Positions 12,301 to 23,315 of a stretch of 64,000 nucleotides of DNA are shown piece after piece. This DNA is from Oscheius tipulae (Eukaryota > Nematoda > Chromadorea > Rhabditida > Rhabditidae). The notes beneath the pieces are model-generated. The model had not been told where the DNA came from and ran no database searches. It saw only the letters and a program-made list of their open reading frames with translations. Position 1 is the stretch's first letter, and every line of letters starts with the position of its first letter. Made by a program: the position numbers and the translations under genes. Location: contig JASJZH010000001.1 in assembly GCA_037178975.1 (NCBI GenBank), positions 4,882,501 through 4,946,500 on the forward strand, in the 5' to 3' direction.

Positions 12301-15300
12301 GTAGGGATGGGTTTGACGGGCCGCCCCGCCCACCGACCAACGACCTGTTCCAGCCCCACCGTCGTCTCCTCCTTCCGAGCTATCGCTCGCCATCAACCAC
12401 ACCCTTCAATGGCACGAGAGAGAAAGGTGCTTGACCTACGCCCTTCCGGAGTCACGTATTTTTGAGGTATTCTGGAAGTGAAGGCTTGAGAAGGGTCGAA
12501 AAGAGAAAGGAGGTAGTCCAGGAAATCGAGGAGGTTCCAGAGGTCCTAATACTTTTGCATACTACTTAGTAAACCGCTTTTTTTCTATTGATAGCTTATC
12601 CTATGTCAAAACTGCTTATCCCAATTATTCCTCCAGTATTTTTGACCTCAACCCAGCCACGAAATGTTTAGAAATCCTGATGGGTTTCCTTTCCAGAAGA
12701 AGTAGTCCATTGTCTTATTCCCGCTAGACTTCAAAAACCACGCTAATGTTGTACTACTGGTCGCTCTCAATTTTCTCGCCGTAAGAGAGCGCGTTAAGCG
12801 TGGTTTAACCAAAGACACATTTGTGGTTTAAGCGACGGCAGGTGCGACTTTTTACGGGACATAAGTTGCAAGGGACCTGTTAGGCATACAACTGTCATTA
12901 GTCAAACTAATCGATGGTGAATCTTTTGAAAGTTGTGTTTTTCTTCTCTACAAAATTTTCTCCTAAAACTACTACCCGTAATTGTTTACTTCCTGTCCCC
13001 CGCAGCTGCAGGACCAGTTTCGACCAAAGTGAATTTCTGATTCAAAGTGAATGTGGCAAATTGGAAAGGAACGGTTTCGAAGCTTGTATGCTAAGCCGAG
13101 ACATTATTATTCAAAATGAATACAAATGAACTGGGAGAGGAAAAAAACTGCCTTCGTCTCCCACTTTCCTTGTCAAACGCTCACCGATAAAACCCATTAA
13201 AAGCCGGCAAGATAAGCAATGTTGCAACTGCTTCCTCAGTTTCTACGAACTGTTTTCAAATCAATTTCCCTTCCAACCACTGTGAGCCATAGCCCAATAT
13301 AGAGTAGGTGGGGTCAAAAACGAGTATTGTACTTTCTCCTCCCACTATTTCCGAACTATGGGTGTGGCCTCAAGAAGGTTACTGCCGAAAACAGCAACTT
13401 TCGAGAGGGGGCGCAATATTATGTTCAATATTAGATTATAGGAAAGGAGCGATGGAATATGGTGGAAACAGTAAGGCCAAACTTTTTTTGAAATTTGTTG
13501 AAAAGCTCTGATGTTGTTTGGATTGTCTTGACTATAAAGCGAGCGTACAGCATGCAGGCGTAGCGTGACTCATTGCATCGAGATATTTGAGAAGCATATT
13601 GTTTTCCCTTGGAGAAAATAACTTCATCTGTCTTGTGTCCAGAAGCTGCCCCCAATCAATCTGTTAAAAATTCTCCACACACTTTCAGTCAGTTAGGGCT
13701 GTAGGTTAGCCTGTTCACTGTTAGTGCCAAAACAATAAATTGAAATGTGCCGGGGGTTTTGAAGGGAATAAAAGCAAAGCAGTGACCTGTGTGTGTCCTT
13801 TCTGTGAGCCCGAGACAATCCTCACAGCGGCTTCGTGCTCTCTTAGTCGATGTTTGATAACTGAGACCTGGAAGTTCAAGATGATCGTCCATATCAAGCC
13901 GAGCGTCAGTTTGCTGTTGCCTTCGATTATGTCCTCCGGTCGGATGTTCACCAGCTTTATCTGAACGAGGAAAATATTGAGTGTAAAAAAGATTTCCATG
14001 GAAGTCTTATAGTTTGAGTGTGTTCATATTGTAGGATGTCTTTTGGAACTCTTTTTGGTAGTTTTGGCCCCATTCACAATGCTCTCATAGTTTCGAGACT
14101 TACAATGCTCTGAAGACCTAGTTCAAGCGGACACTCAAAAAAACGGAACACAAGAAAAGGAAGAGGTTAGACTACACAGGTTTCCTTACACTACTGGAGA
14201 AGGGGCACCCCCAGAAATAAGAAAAGAACTCACATTTCTCTTCTTTAGAAAGTCGAGACAGTACTGTACATTTTGTATTTTGTGGAACCGTGTGAAGCCA
14301 TTTTCCCTACTCTGAACAAAATATTATAGAAAACAGGAAGGAAGACTTACAATTCGTTCGCCGGTGAGCACTTCTAACAATGAGATGAGTCGGTTTCCGT
14401 CGCGCAAATCGACGAAGAGATCGTCTACTTTTACTCCGGCCTGAAGTTTTCATTTCACTGCATCCCTCAAGTTTTCTTGCTCAAAAGGAACCACGCTCTC
14501 ACATTTCCTTGAATTTGGCGCCAGAGCTGCCCTCACAACAGAGTGGTCAAACAAGGTGCCGACGGCTATTCAACGGGCGAAGAAATTTGAAAAGGCAAAA
14601 GACTGCCCGTGCGTAGACAAACAGCGGTGGACCTCATTATGGTGGACTGTTCTGATTGACATGTTTTCGGACAGAAGCTACTATGAGTCCTATGGAAGAA
14701 GTACAGTATCTTCCTTTGACTTTAAGGATCTCGAGTATGTTCGTATTTCTATGAGCATCAGAGCGTTGTAAATTATCCGGCTGTCAAAATTCATTCTTTC
14801 GAGAGATTGTGATGATCTCTCAGTTTTTTTAACAGACGGTAATTTCCTTTCAAACAAGTAAGATATCTACTCTCAGCCCCAAAAATCTTTGTACCAAACT
14901 CTCGAGTCCAATTAGGGATGTTATGTTTTGCAAAAACAGTACATACCTCATAGATTCGAAACAGTTTTTGCTCAGTAAAATTGCTTGTTACGTAAAATAT
15001 CTTGAGCTACTCTAGAAGCGTCAAGAGGTTTCCATGTCCTTCGGCCTCTTTCCGCTTTTACTATTGCTTGACAAGTGCACAAAGTCCGTACAATCTAATC
15101 CGATAAATAAACTTTCCACGCACTGAGCCTCAAAAAGGCCTAACAGACAATTGATTAGGAGCAAACAAGGCACGCGTCCCTCTTTTTCATGACTTCGAAC
15201 ACTATTCGGCTGGTCAGTCGAGGTCAAGTTTAGATACAAGTGACGATAGTGGCGAGAGATGCGGAAGAAAGATACACGAGTATTTGAAAAAAAAAGTGGA

Positions 15301-18300
15301 CTATCTCAAATTTAAAAAAATGACAAAAGGACTCACTTTGAGCAAATGTTTGTTGACCCATTTTGTAAAGGTTTTTTTCTGGATGTTGTCGCGTTCGTCT
15401 GAAATTTCTCTTTTATTATAGTTACAACAATCCCCAGCCAGCCGTGCTAATCCAGCTCTCGCAACTGTATAAGAGCACTAGATGCGGAATTGATCTCTCT
15501 CTCTCTCTCCCGTAGCGGCCACATACCATTGGGTAAACACATCCCCGTGGGAGGCTAGGTGACCAAAATCTTCGATACAGATACTCTCATCGAGCACATT
15601 ATCAAATTAGTAGAAACACTTTTTCGTCCGCAAAGTATCTCATTTCAGATAATGAATTATTACTGCAAACAGAAGTGATCGTAATTCTCTCTCCCTATTC
15701 TCTCTCGTTGCCGCGTTCGGAACCTAGCGGAGAATACGGTTCTGATACACATAATCCGTGTTATGCGGATGGTCGATATGATATAGCGTGACCGGACAGC
15801 AGATTTGGGGCAACAGGTGCTTTGCCAACACGCACTTTATGGAAGCAGATTTATGACCAGTGAAGAGGGCTTCGAAAAATTTGTTTCGCCATCTGTTCTT
15901 TCATTAGAGTCTTCTCTGGTTCAAAAAAAAACAACCCCGCCAGACCGATGGCCGATGATTCAGCTGTTGGACAACAGAACAACGGCTGGAAACAAGAGAC
16001 GGAAAGAGAAAGAGTCATCCTGGTGACACCGGAAGCAAGACATTAGCTTGGAGTTTTTCTGTTTTTGTGATTACGGATCAAACCCTTTCTCTCACCTGTA
16101 ATAGAGAGAGTGAGAGCGAGGACAAATTGGTTTATTTAGGGTCAGGGGCGAGGTGGGAGGCTAGACGTGACAAGAGAACTGGGTCATTTTGATTCAGCTT
16201 GATTTTTAAAGAATCTTCTGCAGATGTACAGAGAAAAACGAAACTGCTGAATAATGGAAGATTTGAATGGGATATTTGGCGCCAAAACCGGCTAATCGGA
16301 GAAGCAGAGAAAAGAGGAAAGTGGATGGAAAGGGACACTATGAAAACAAAAAGAACTGACCATTGTGTCGCTCCCTGTTATGCTCGTAATGTTCTAGAAC
16401 TTCTACTTCCTGAGGATCGGACTGTACTTCACTACGAGGCGTAAAGCCTTCAGAATATAGTGACATGTCCAGCTAACATGAAGCTTGGAAAAATAGTTGA
16501 AGTGGAGAGAATAGTTGTCTAGAAGTGGCTTAACACGCGGTTCCGGTAAGCCAGAAAACCGTCACTGCAAGCCGTTGGCCCCGGGAACGAGGAGGCGGGA
16601 CTTTTGCCGCGCAGAAGAGACCACTCGGTCTGGGGAGAGAGGACAGAGACAGGTGGCCGAGGACGCAGAGCAACAGGGTACAGAGGGACGGTCACTCCAC
16701 GAGAGGAGGAGGGATCAACGCAGATTGCGCAACCGACCCTTGGCTGTGAGGGAGAGTGACCACGCGGCGGGCAGGTTGACTTTGGTCAGTGACCAGAGAA
16801 CAACTGTCGGCTGGGTAATTAACTGAAAGGCGCGAAAGGACTGGAAAACTTAGAAATAATCTCACTTCTTGTCTCAATGCTCAATATCGTCTAAAAAACC
16901 CAAATGTAGAAACTTCAGGCAGATCTACCGCGAATAGTATCAGGAACGCTAGGATCAACCCCAAGGATTTCTGAGCTTATTTCCCAATCCAGCTTATCCC
17001 ATTCCCCTCGTCCAACATCAAGTCATGTGTGCTTCTGCTCTCGCTCACGTCGAAAACATCCTCGAAACTTTTCGGAAAGAGACAGATCCGCAAGGACAGC
17101 AGTGGCGGTGGCGTTGTTGGCAGTTCGGCTCAGGCGTAAGCACTGGCATGCGCAGCCCTGGAGCAGACTCCTACAATCATTGAGGGACTGTCTATCTTGT
17201 TCCTTTGAGATCGACCGGTCTGTTTTACAATCTCTCCGCTCACCCATATGCTAATGCCAGTTTAGAGGTCAGAAAGAGAAGTGGAAAGAGGGTCAAACAA
17301 TTTCCTTCTCTGTTCACATGACCCTGATAAGAGCTGAAGGACCCACTCCTGGCAGATCGTTAAAAGCCTATGACTATTTTCAACAACGGTTACGTCAGTA
17401 GCAGCTTCCGTTGATAAGAGCCCCATGGAATTTATGCGGCTCTTTGAAACAAACAGGAAGAGTGAGTCAGGTCACGGAAGTGGGACAGACTGTTTTAGTT
17501 GGATTGTTTCAGTTGTACCTACTTACAACCAATACGTATTCGTCCTTCCCCTTTTCCCTATCTTCTTTCTCTCAACAAGTCATCTAATCCTCTTAGCTAC
17601 CTCAAAGAAACTACATACTGCTAGAAGAAAAACAGAAAACCGAACCATTGATTCCATGAAGAGAGTACTGGGAGAGCCTTCGCTCAGGTGTAATTGAGCT
17701 CATGTACTGAAAGGAAGAAGACGCCGAAACCGGCGAAGAGATGGCAGTGAGCCTTAAGAATTAGGGTAAAAAAAGAAAAAGAGGTCAAAGAAAAAAGAAG
17801 TAAGGCGCACCGATGCATCCTCTCCGAGCTGCCCGCATATTCAGAGTGTAGTTCGATATGTTCAGCTTGCAGTAAATAGTGGGAATCTCTAGACTCGCGG
17901 GTATAGCTGTCACGCTTTTCAGAATAGATGGTAGAGGAGATTTTTCGCTGTGGGGAGCGGAGCGGACTCCATGGCGGAGGCTCCATTGACAATCGGTCTT
18001 ATCTCTTTGTGTAGAGATGCAGCAGGAGGCCACTAAAGGCACAGGAGAAGAAGCCAATTTAGCAGGAAATGGGCGGAAGAAAGTTTTGTATACAGTGCTT
18101 AGGAAAAGTGTGAGTCTTTAAACAACTATCAAATAAAGAGTTATTCCATGCGGGCAGTAAAGCTCAGAAGTTTTCCGATGTTTCACAGAACAGCTCAAGC
18201 TGAAAGACTTGTGACATCGGCTAGCCAGAAAGATAAAACATCAACAAAAGTATTAAAAAAACAATTTCCATGTTGAAAGAAAAGACAAGGGCAGGAAATG

Positions 18301-20779
18301 ATCAAAAGTGACAAAGCCAAAGGCGAAAAGAGAGCCGATGTCTCTATCCACTTGAGTGGCTACGTCCCCCTCCGGTAGTACAATTGTTTGCCCTGTTCGC
18401 GACTAAGTGTCAAATAATTCAAACAAAAAGAGCGTCCAAAACAGAGCGATGCGGCTGTGAGAAAAAGAGCAAATCGATCTTCTGCAGATCGTCAGCTATG
18501 GCCCTTTTGTGTGTGACGAATACTAAGAACTCGCAACACAAATATGAGTCAAGACACGACAGGATGATAACAGTGTCTGTGAATAGATTGGAGGGAGTGG
18601 AAAGAAAAGTACGGATGTGGAGCGCGGTCGTGACAATCGAGAGACGTAAGAAGTCAACGAATATATTAGAGGGAAAAGTCAAATTTTCCTCTACGGTAGC
18701 CATTTCTTTCAGTTTCCCCAATAACTACGTGAGAGTGAGCTCTCAAAACCAAAAGAAAATGCACTGACCGGACAACATGGCAACTTCTCGATCGCTTCTT
18801 TCCAGTCTCCTCAACGATAATGGCTGTTCCCTCATCCATCCTTCCAGTCGTCGACGTCTCTCTTCCTCTTCGTAGTCTTCCGAATACTCCACCATCTTCT
18901 TCGATCTGAACTTCGAGTGTTTCAGTTGTAAATGTGCTGGTAGAAGCCACTATACGACATTGAACTCACTTGAATCGGTATCTCATTTTGGGGAAACTGT
19001 AAATGGAGTATCAACAGGAGTAACAAAAGGCGGAAGAGATTTTGAGTTAAGAGAGAGGGGACAGCGCTAATCTGTTCTATACACCGGACGCGCAGGGAAC
19101 TACTCTTGACCATTGGGAAAATCTACCTTCTCCCTGGTGACTGAAGTCAGAATTGAGTCTGGACTTGTCTCCACAGGATAACTCTGATCTGCGAAACTAG
19201 TTATTCGCAACTCTTTCAAAATTCCTATTCGTCTGCTGGATTATTGTCAGCTGTCAGTCTCTAGTACAGAGAGTTCTTAGCGTTTCTACTCTGGTTCAAA
19301 TAAGGCAAGTCAATAACGCAAGGCCTTGTTCAAAGCTGCGAACTCACGACTGCCTGTAAGAGCTCTCCCTGAAGAAACTCTCATTGAAGTCACCCGAAGG
19401 AGAGTTGTAGGTGTCGTAGCCTGACGACTGCGTTCTAAGTCTAAACTAATAGGTTCCCTTGTAAAACCCGAATCCTACGCTTGTTGAGACTCCCTGCCTT
19501 TGCAAATACTGCCATTTTCTTCTTTTCGTTGATACTCCCTATTTCTGGCCATGGACTCCTCCACCTGAGCCAAGTACCTGTCATAGTTGCTACGTGAGAC
19601 TCGTGTCGGATCAGCACTTTTTGACCTAGACTTCTTGATACTATTCCAAGGAAACGAAATACCGTAATTCCCTCCCAACATCTCTGTATTCGCTTGCAGC
19701 GTAAGTTCCTCCATTCCTGGAGGTGGCAACGTCGTGACTGACTACTGATGCGTCTCGCGACTTCACATATCGTTCTTCCTTTTCGAGTCTGAAAGATACA
19801 ATAAGACTTTGGTTAAAAAAGATTTAGCAAAAAGTTTTACCTGGCCTGGATCTGCCTCGGATTGGGGGTACAGCAGCGTGCCCCCATAGCTCAAAACATC
19901 GATTTTGGCCGTCTAGGATGATTGTATCACGTTGATATCGAGAGGGTATGGGGGACGAAGACACGGCTCACTCGCAGAGTGCTCAAACAGTTTTTTGCCT
20001 CGTGCGATTGATGGACAACAACTGACCGCCGCCGCCGTGTGAGAGAGATAGCGGCAGCATGCCAGTCGCAATGAGACATGAAACGTGGGATGTGTGGAAT
20101 CTCATTGAAGTTCGAGTGAATATTTTCATTTGAAGTAGCATTAATACATAAACCAAATTGTTTACAAAATACTTTTGCTCATTGTCGAGCTGACAAGAGG
20201 GTAGTATCATTTCAAGATGAGAAGGTGAAAAATGCCGCAAAAAGTGGAGTGTGACTATGGCCCAAAGTGTGTGAAGGCCCCGAGTGATAAAAGACGCATA
20301 AAATTTCGGAAAAGGCTCGCGTCCGAATGTGCTCGGTATCAATTCAGAGGGACACAGAACAAATAGAGCCCGGAGAGTTTTGTTGGCCTGCGTAATGACC
20401 AAAGGGAATCTCGCCAACCCCAGCTGGTAACACTCCTCGTTTTACAACCACTACACGTTCCGGGGGAGGGGTCAGCTTGTAGTGCTGAAAAAGTGACAGA
20501 TGTGGAGCAGTGCTAGAAGAAACTGGGACTCTGTGGGCATTGGATAGACTATGGATAAAAGGCACATGATTTGTGGAATGAGATCCAGACTGACGGGCAC
20601 AAGGCCGACTCTTTTCTAAACTGAGTACCGAACTTGGGTGCCGCAGCTGTACCACCTGCAGATCCCCGAAAAGAGACAAAAACTAACCTTTTGGTTTGAG
20701 ACGAGAATGTTCCAGCCTCCTCCTTTTTCTTCTTCCAGAAGTGGACGTCCAGGGTGGAGAAGCTGAACGTCCCAGGCAT
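1..20779 (-). CDS. vab-10: spectraplakin VAB-10 (5' part, plakin-repeat isoform; runs off left edge)
   Basis: Giant cytolinker joining actin to intermediate-filament or hemidesmosome-type attachments; in C. elegans VAB-10A works in epidermal fibrous organelles (family knowledge). On the minus strand I read about 20 exons that stay in frame. CH1 uses exons at 15398-15337, 14440-14351, 14311-14234 and 13960-13868; CH2 uses 10991-10806 and 10512-10324. The plakin domain of spectrin-like repeats uses 10239-9901, 9798-9720, 9681-9197, 9135-9115, 8903-8658, 8302-8105 and 7854-7569. An SH3-like segment crosses the 7569/7215 junction ([14 protein letters not shown]). More helical repeats use 7215-6981, 6607-6244, 6203-5487 and 5446-5219. 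Then come a charged helix (4457-4113) and a 3.35-kb plakin-repeat exon (3351-1). No stop occurs before the window edge. Several 5' ends are possible and are listed separately. Identification is very secure; exact use of the 5' exons is inferred. Confidence 0.95.
4113..4457 (-). CDS. vab-10: vab-10 Arg/Glu-rich charged helix exon
   Basis: A 115-codon exon in frame with both neighbours (acceptor TTTTGCAG, donor AAAG/gtaagg). It consists almost entirely of Arg, Glu and Ala in short units such as [10 protein letters not shown], predicting a single long charged alpha helix or coiled coil between the plakin domain and the plakin repeats. Because it is repetitive, both strands stay open over most of it, so overlapping reading frames here are shadows. 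It plausibly acts as a stiff spacer and could vary in length between alleles. Confidence 0.8.
4821..4854. repeat. perfect 15-bp inverted repeat with AAAA loop
   Basis: GATTTTGGTAGTAAC, four A bases, then its exact reverse complement. It lies within the vab-10 intron between exons 5446-5219 and 4457-4113. It would form a stable hairpin in either strand of RNA. Confidence 0.85.
9115..9135 (-). CDS. vab-10: vab-10 21-bp microexon
   Basis: Between plakin-domain exons 9681-9197 and 8903-8658 lies a 21-bp segment flanked by CTTTTCAG and /gtaatgg, coding PANWEVE in frame (phase 0 on both sides). Including or skipping it keeps the reading frame, so it may be a regulated microexon. Evidence is splice signals and phase only. 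Confidence 0.45.
10324..15398 (-). CDS. vab-10: vab-10 actin-binding domain (CH1-CH2)
   Basis: Six exons encode a tandem calponin-homology domain. Diagnostic stretches are [12 protein letters not shown] and [19 protein letters not shown] (CH1), [15 protein letters not shown] at the end of CH1, and [20 protein letters not shown] with [17 protein letters not shown] (CH2). All junctions after the first exon are phase 0. The CH1-to-CH2 junction (13868 to 10991) spans a 2.9-kb intron that contains a separate transmembrane-type first exon, so a promoter inside this intron would give a CH2-only product. Confidence 0.93.
11902..12393 (-). CDS. vab-10: vab-10 alternative first exon with transmembrane segment
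   Basis: An ATG-initiated exon of 164 codons lies inside the intron between CH1 and CH2 and ends at a phase-0 donor (CGAG/gtgac) that fits the CH2 acceptor at 10991. It starts with an acidic Gly-rich stretch, has a hydrophobic helix ([20 protein letters not shown], roughly residues 40-60), then a basic Ser/Gly/His-rich region and an Arg-rich end. The product would be a membrane-anchored spectraplakin with only half of the actin-binding domain. Vertebrate BPAG1 isoform 2 also has an N-terminal membrane segment (literature knowledge). The start and promoter use are inferred. Confidence 0.6.
15399..18768. other. long vab-10 intron, no supported exon
   Basis: About 3.4 kb between the exon ending at 18769 and CH1. 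It contains a GC-richer stretch near 16520-16830 and short ORFs on both strands, none with convincing protein content. An ORF at 18057-17785 on the minus strand ends at a donor of suitable phase for CH1 but its translation looks random. Promoters for shorter vab-10 forms could lie here. Confidence 0.5.
15494..15509. repeat. (TC)n microsatellite
   Basis: Short run of TC dinucleotides in the vab-10 intron upstream of the first CH1 exon. Confidence 0.8.
18769..18905 (-). CDS. vab-10: vab-10 exon just upstream of CH1, with internal start
   Basis: Acceptor GTTCAG at 18906 and donor TCCG/gtcagtg at 18769. In the frame that joins CH1 with correct phase, the exon reads from an ATG at 18895 ([16 protein letters not shown]...) and ends ...REVAMLS before DERDN of CH1. 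The acidic-basic block is unlike shadow translation. It can serve as a first exon (ATG at 18895), or as an internal exon when joined to the upstream exon 19788-19663, whose two leftover bases complete its first codon. A longer ORF in another frame over this exon does not fit the CH1 phase. Confidence 0.7.
19663..19887 (-). CDS. vab-10: vab-10 alternative 5' exons with MG..CC N-terminus
   Basis: A first exon (19887-19841) reads [15 protein letters not shown] and leaves two bases at the donor CCAG/gtaaaa. The next exon (19788-19663) continues in frame as [15 protein letters not shown]... and can leave at CG/gtatttc with two bases, matching the 18905 exon and giving ...[15 protein letters not shown].... 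Gly2 followed by two cysteines resembles a myristoylation plus palmitoylation signal. BPAG1 isoform 3 is described as having an N-terminal myristoylation motif (literature knowledge). Phase agreement over three junctions supports it; the second donor is weak. Confidence 0.5.
20688..20779 (-). CDS. vab-10: vab-10 candidate distal first exon
   Basis: An ATG exon ([20 protein letters not shown]..., 30 codons plus two bases) ends at a strong donor AAAAG/gttagt. Its phase is the same as that of the MG..CC exon, so it can also splice to the exon at 19788 and read [10 protein letters not shown]. It looks like an alternative start for the same transcript unit. Support is a good donor plus phase; no homology was recognised. 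Confidence 0.4.
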
Positions 20780-21881
20780 GGCTGAACTATCTTTTCTTTT
20801 CGAAAAACCTAAAGAAAGAATAGGAAGAAAAGAGTTACAGAATCGATTGGAGGTCTTTGGACTGGTCCCACCAGCCGAGTGACCGATCCGACACGGACGC
20901 TCGCACTCGCAATCCCTCTACAGGCTAGTATAATAGCATAGCCTTCCGGAGATTTATAGTCTTTTTAACAGAGAAGAAGAGGCTTGAGCCTGTTGGCTAC
21001 GCAAATTTGGGTGTGATTCAGATGGCTCAAACACAAGAGGCGGCAACTCATAGTGTCGCAGAGCACATATTGCAAAAAGAGAAAAAGTACAGTAAGGGCT
21101 TTGATAAAGTATTGGGATTGTTGTAAGAACGATTCCCTATTGGCAGGATGGGTAATTAGCATACTGGCAGCGGCAAACATGTTGGAGAAGGTTGCCGACG
21201 ACCCGGGCCAATTATGTTTTGTGTTGCCTTTTGAGCTGTACCGAGGTGACAGATCGAGTAAAAAAGGGCACTTTGAGCCCGGAATACTAGCTGAATCCTC
21301 TTAACGAAAAGTAGATTTCACAGAATACACGTTCTATGGAGAACTTTGGTTGTTTGTCCCTGATCACGAAACAGAAGTCAAAATTTATTGTCAGTTGTTG
21401 CCATAAGCTTGCAAGTTCTTTTAAAGTTCGAAATAGAACGATCGAATTGCTTTTGGAAAGAGTCACTCGGTAGACTGCCAATAAGGTAGGTGGCGACAAA
21501 GCTCTCTACAGGAAGCTGGTAGGAATACTATAAAGACAAAGATAGCAGCAACTCCACACAAGAGAAAAAGAGGCCTCGAGAGTGGCACTTGTTGGGTCAT
21601 AAGTCAGCTGTTTCGGACCAGTCGGCCGATCCTCGCCTACCATTAGAGGCAGGACACTGACCGGTTGACCGGGTGGGTCGTAGGATGAATGCTCTTCTTT
21701 CTGGGAGAAGGAAAAGGACTGATTCAGAGCGGCGAGACGGAAACGGAAGGTTGAAGGAATAGACGGTGGCTCACCCTCTCCGTGCCCGATCAATTGCCCC
21801 GATTTGTTTGAGCAGATGCAGAGCCGGTGGGAATCGAGTTGAGGGTCAATCTTATGTTCTCTATCCCAAATAAAAGGTTTA
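20780..21881. other. intergenic, between vab-10 5' end and F-box-like gene
   Basis: No coding sequence recognised. It probably holds the distal vab-10 promoter and the 3' UTR of the gene ending at 21882. Small ORFs on both strands are A/T-rich and lack family features. Confidence 0.5.
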
Positions 21882-22984
21882 TTAAGACTCAAATAGCATC
21901 TCCCATTGTTTCGATGGGAAGAGCTCTCTAACGTCTTCATAAGGATGGAAACATTTGATCTGTGTCTTGACAAAAACCTTGTTCAACTTTTCCAAAAAGT
22001 CACTTTCGGAAGTACAGGCAACAATAGTCATTTCCAGTCCTCGGTAACTGTGATGTGAATTGAAGACGACGATTCTGCCAATTGAAGAATAAGAGAAGAA
22101 CAGTAGTGAAAAGTTAAAATCCCCAATCTGACGGTTTCGACGGAATGCTCCTTTGGATATGACGAAGAAGGAAGGATTGAATTCGAGACTGAGGCCTGCG
22201 ATGTCGACCTCGTCTCGTATCTCCTCGGTAGTCATTTTGTGAACCAGTTCAGCCACCGTGACAGTAATGTCGAAAGCTACAGGTTCTAGAAGAGTCGAGA
22301 ACTGTTTCGTCTTTCCAACAAAATAGAGGGTTGTTTTGTGGAAGAGGTGTGGATCGATAGTATTAGCGAAAATGTAATTCTGAAGAGAATGATACTGATT
22401 GAAGGAGTACATACCAGTTTGTAGTCCAACTTGACTTCGCCCAGGAAACTCGTCTCAAAATGTAGTTCCTTTGGGTGCAGTTCAAAAACTTCCGGAACTA
22501 GCGGAATGGAAAGTTGACCACGCTTCATAGAGACCACATAAACTCTGTCAGCGTACAAATTATGCTGTTTTCTGACCCGAGCAATGGCTTTTCTCAATTG
22601 TGACTGATTCTGAAAGAAGATTGATTTAAAACAAACTACCAGTACCTCGAAAAGAGAAAAGACGAGCTTCATATACCGTAAACCGAACTGGTCGCCGAAC
22701 GTCCACGTTTCAGGATCCTCTCCAAAAATATAATGAATCTTCAAGTATTCCTTCACATAGCAATTTCGGGTTTCTTCAAAAAGTTTCAACATTGGTTTGC
22801 AGGTTCTGGCCGCCTTGTAAAGTTCATTTATAGGCATCTAGAAAAAGAAAGCTGCGGCTAACTGTGGAACTCTCACTCGTTTTGTGATTCCAACAATCAC
22901 TGTGCTTGGAAGAGCTTCAATCGGAATCTCAGCTCTTTTCAAAGAAGTACATTTCAAGTTTTGAACTTCATCAAAAGCCTCCAT
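21882..22984 (-). CDS. F-box-like nematode protein, function unknown
   Basis: Four exons (22984-22877, 22837-22646, 22609-22415, 22379-21882) join in phase 0 to give about 330 residues. Residues 20-55 have the pattern of an F-box: an Ile-Pro and Leu-Pro start (AEIPIEALPSTVIVGI), then a hydrophobic helix ending YKAARTCKPMLKLF. The remainder is a divergent alpha/beta region without a motif that I can name; a late segment has aromatic and Ser-rich beta-like stretches. If the F-box is real, it would be a substrate adaptor for a Skp1-Cullin ubiquitin ligase, a family greatly expanded in nematodes. It sits head-to-tail 331 bp after the formin stop on the same strand. The F-box call is tentative. 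Confidence 0.6.
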
Positions 22985-23315
22985 CTAAAATTGTGAATTA
23001 ACTCCGCGAAAAAGACCACTAGAGAGAAATGTAAACACATGACTGATAACGAGCTGGAAAAGGTTCGATCGATACTACAGATCGGGCGGAAACTATTCGA
23101 ACGAACTTTTGCGAACGACAATCCTCTTAGTTTGAAAAGATACAGTCTGCTAAGATTGTTCATTCATTCAGAATCACTCTTCTTTTTTCATAATGTACAA
23201 TAAAAGATCATGACCCAAATTATGCATAGAATAGTCTCAAGTTCACTGGATTTTGTATTGGGAAGGACGGATAGTTGGCACTCAGAGAATTAACCGGTAT
23301 TTCTTCATCATTGTT

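Noticed and set aside
17785..18057. Minus-strand ORF ending at a donor of suitable phase for CH1
   Set aside because: Translation looks random and the signal is a single donor; too weak to call.
18666..18950. Minus-strand [17 protein letters not shown]... as vab-10 first exon
   Set aside because: Its frame leaves two bases at the donor, which does not fit the CH1 exon; the overlapping frame starting at 18895 fits.
19983..20417. 144-codon minus-strand ORF
   Set aside because: Lies in the 5' intron of vab-10, no domain features, irregular composition.
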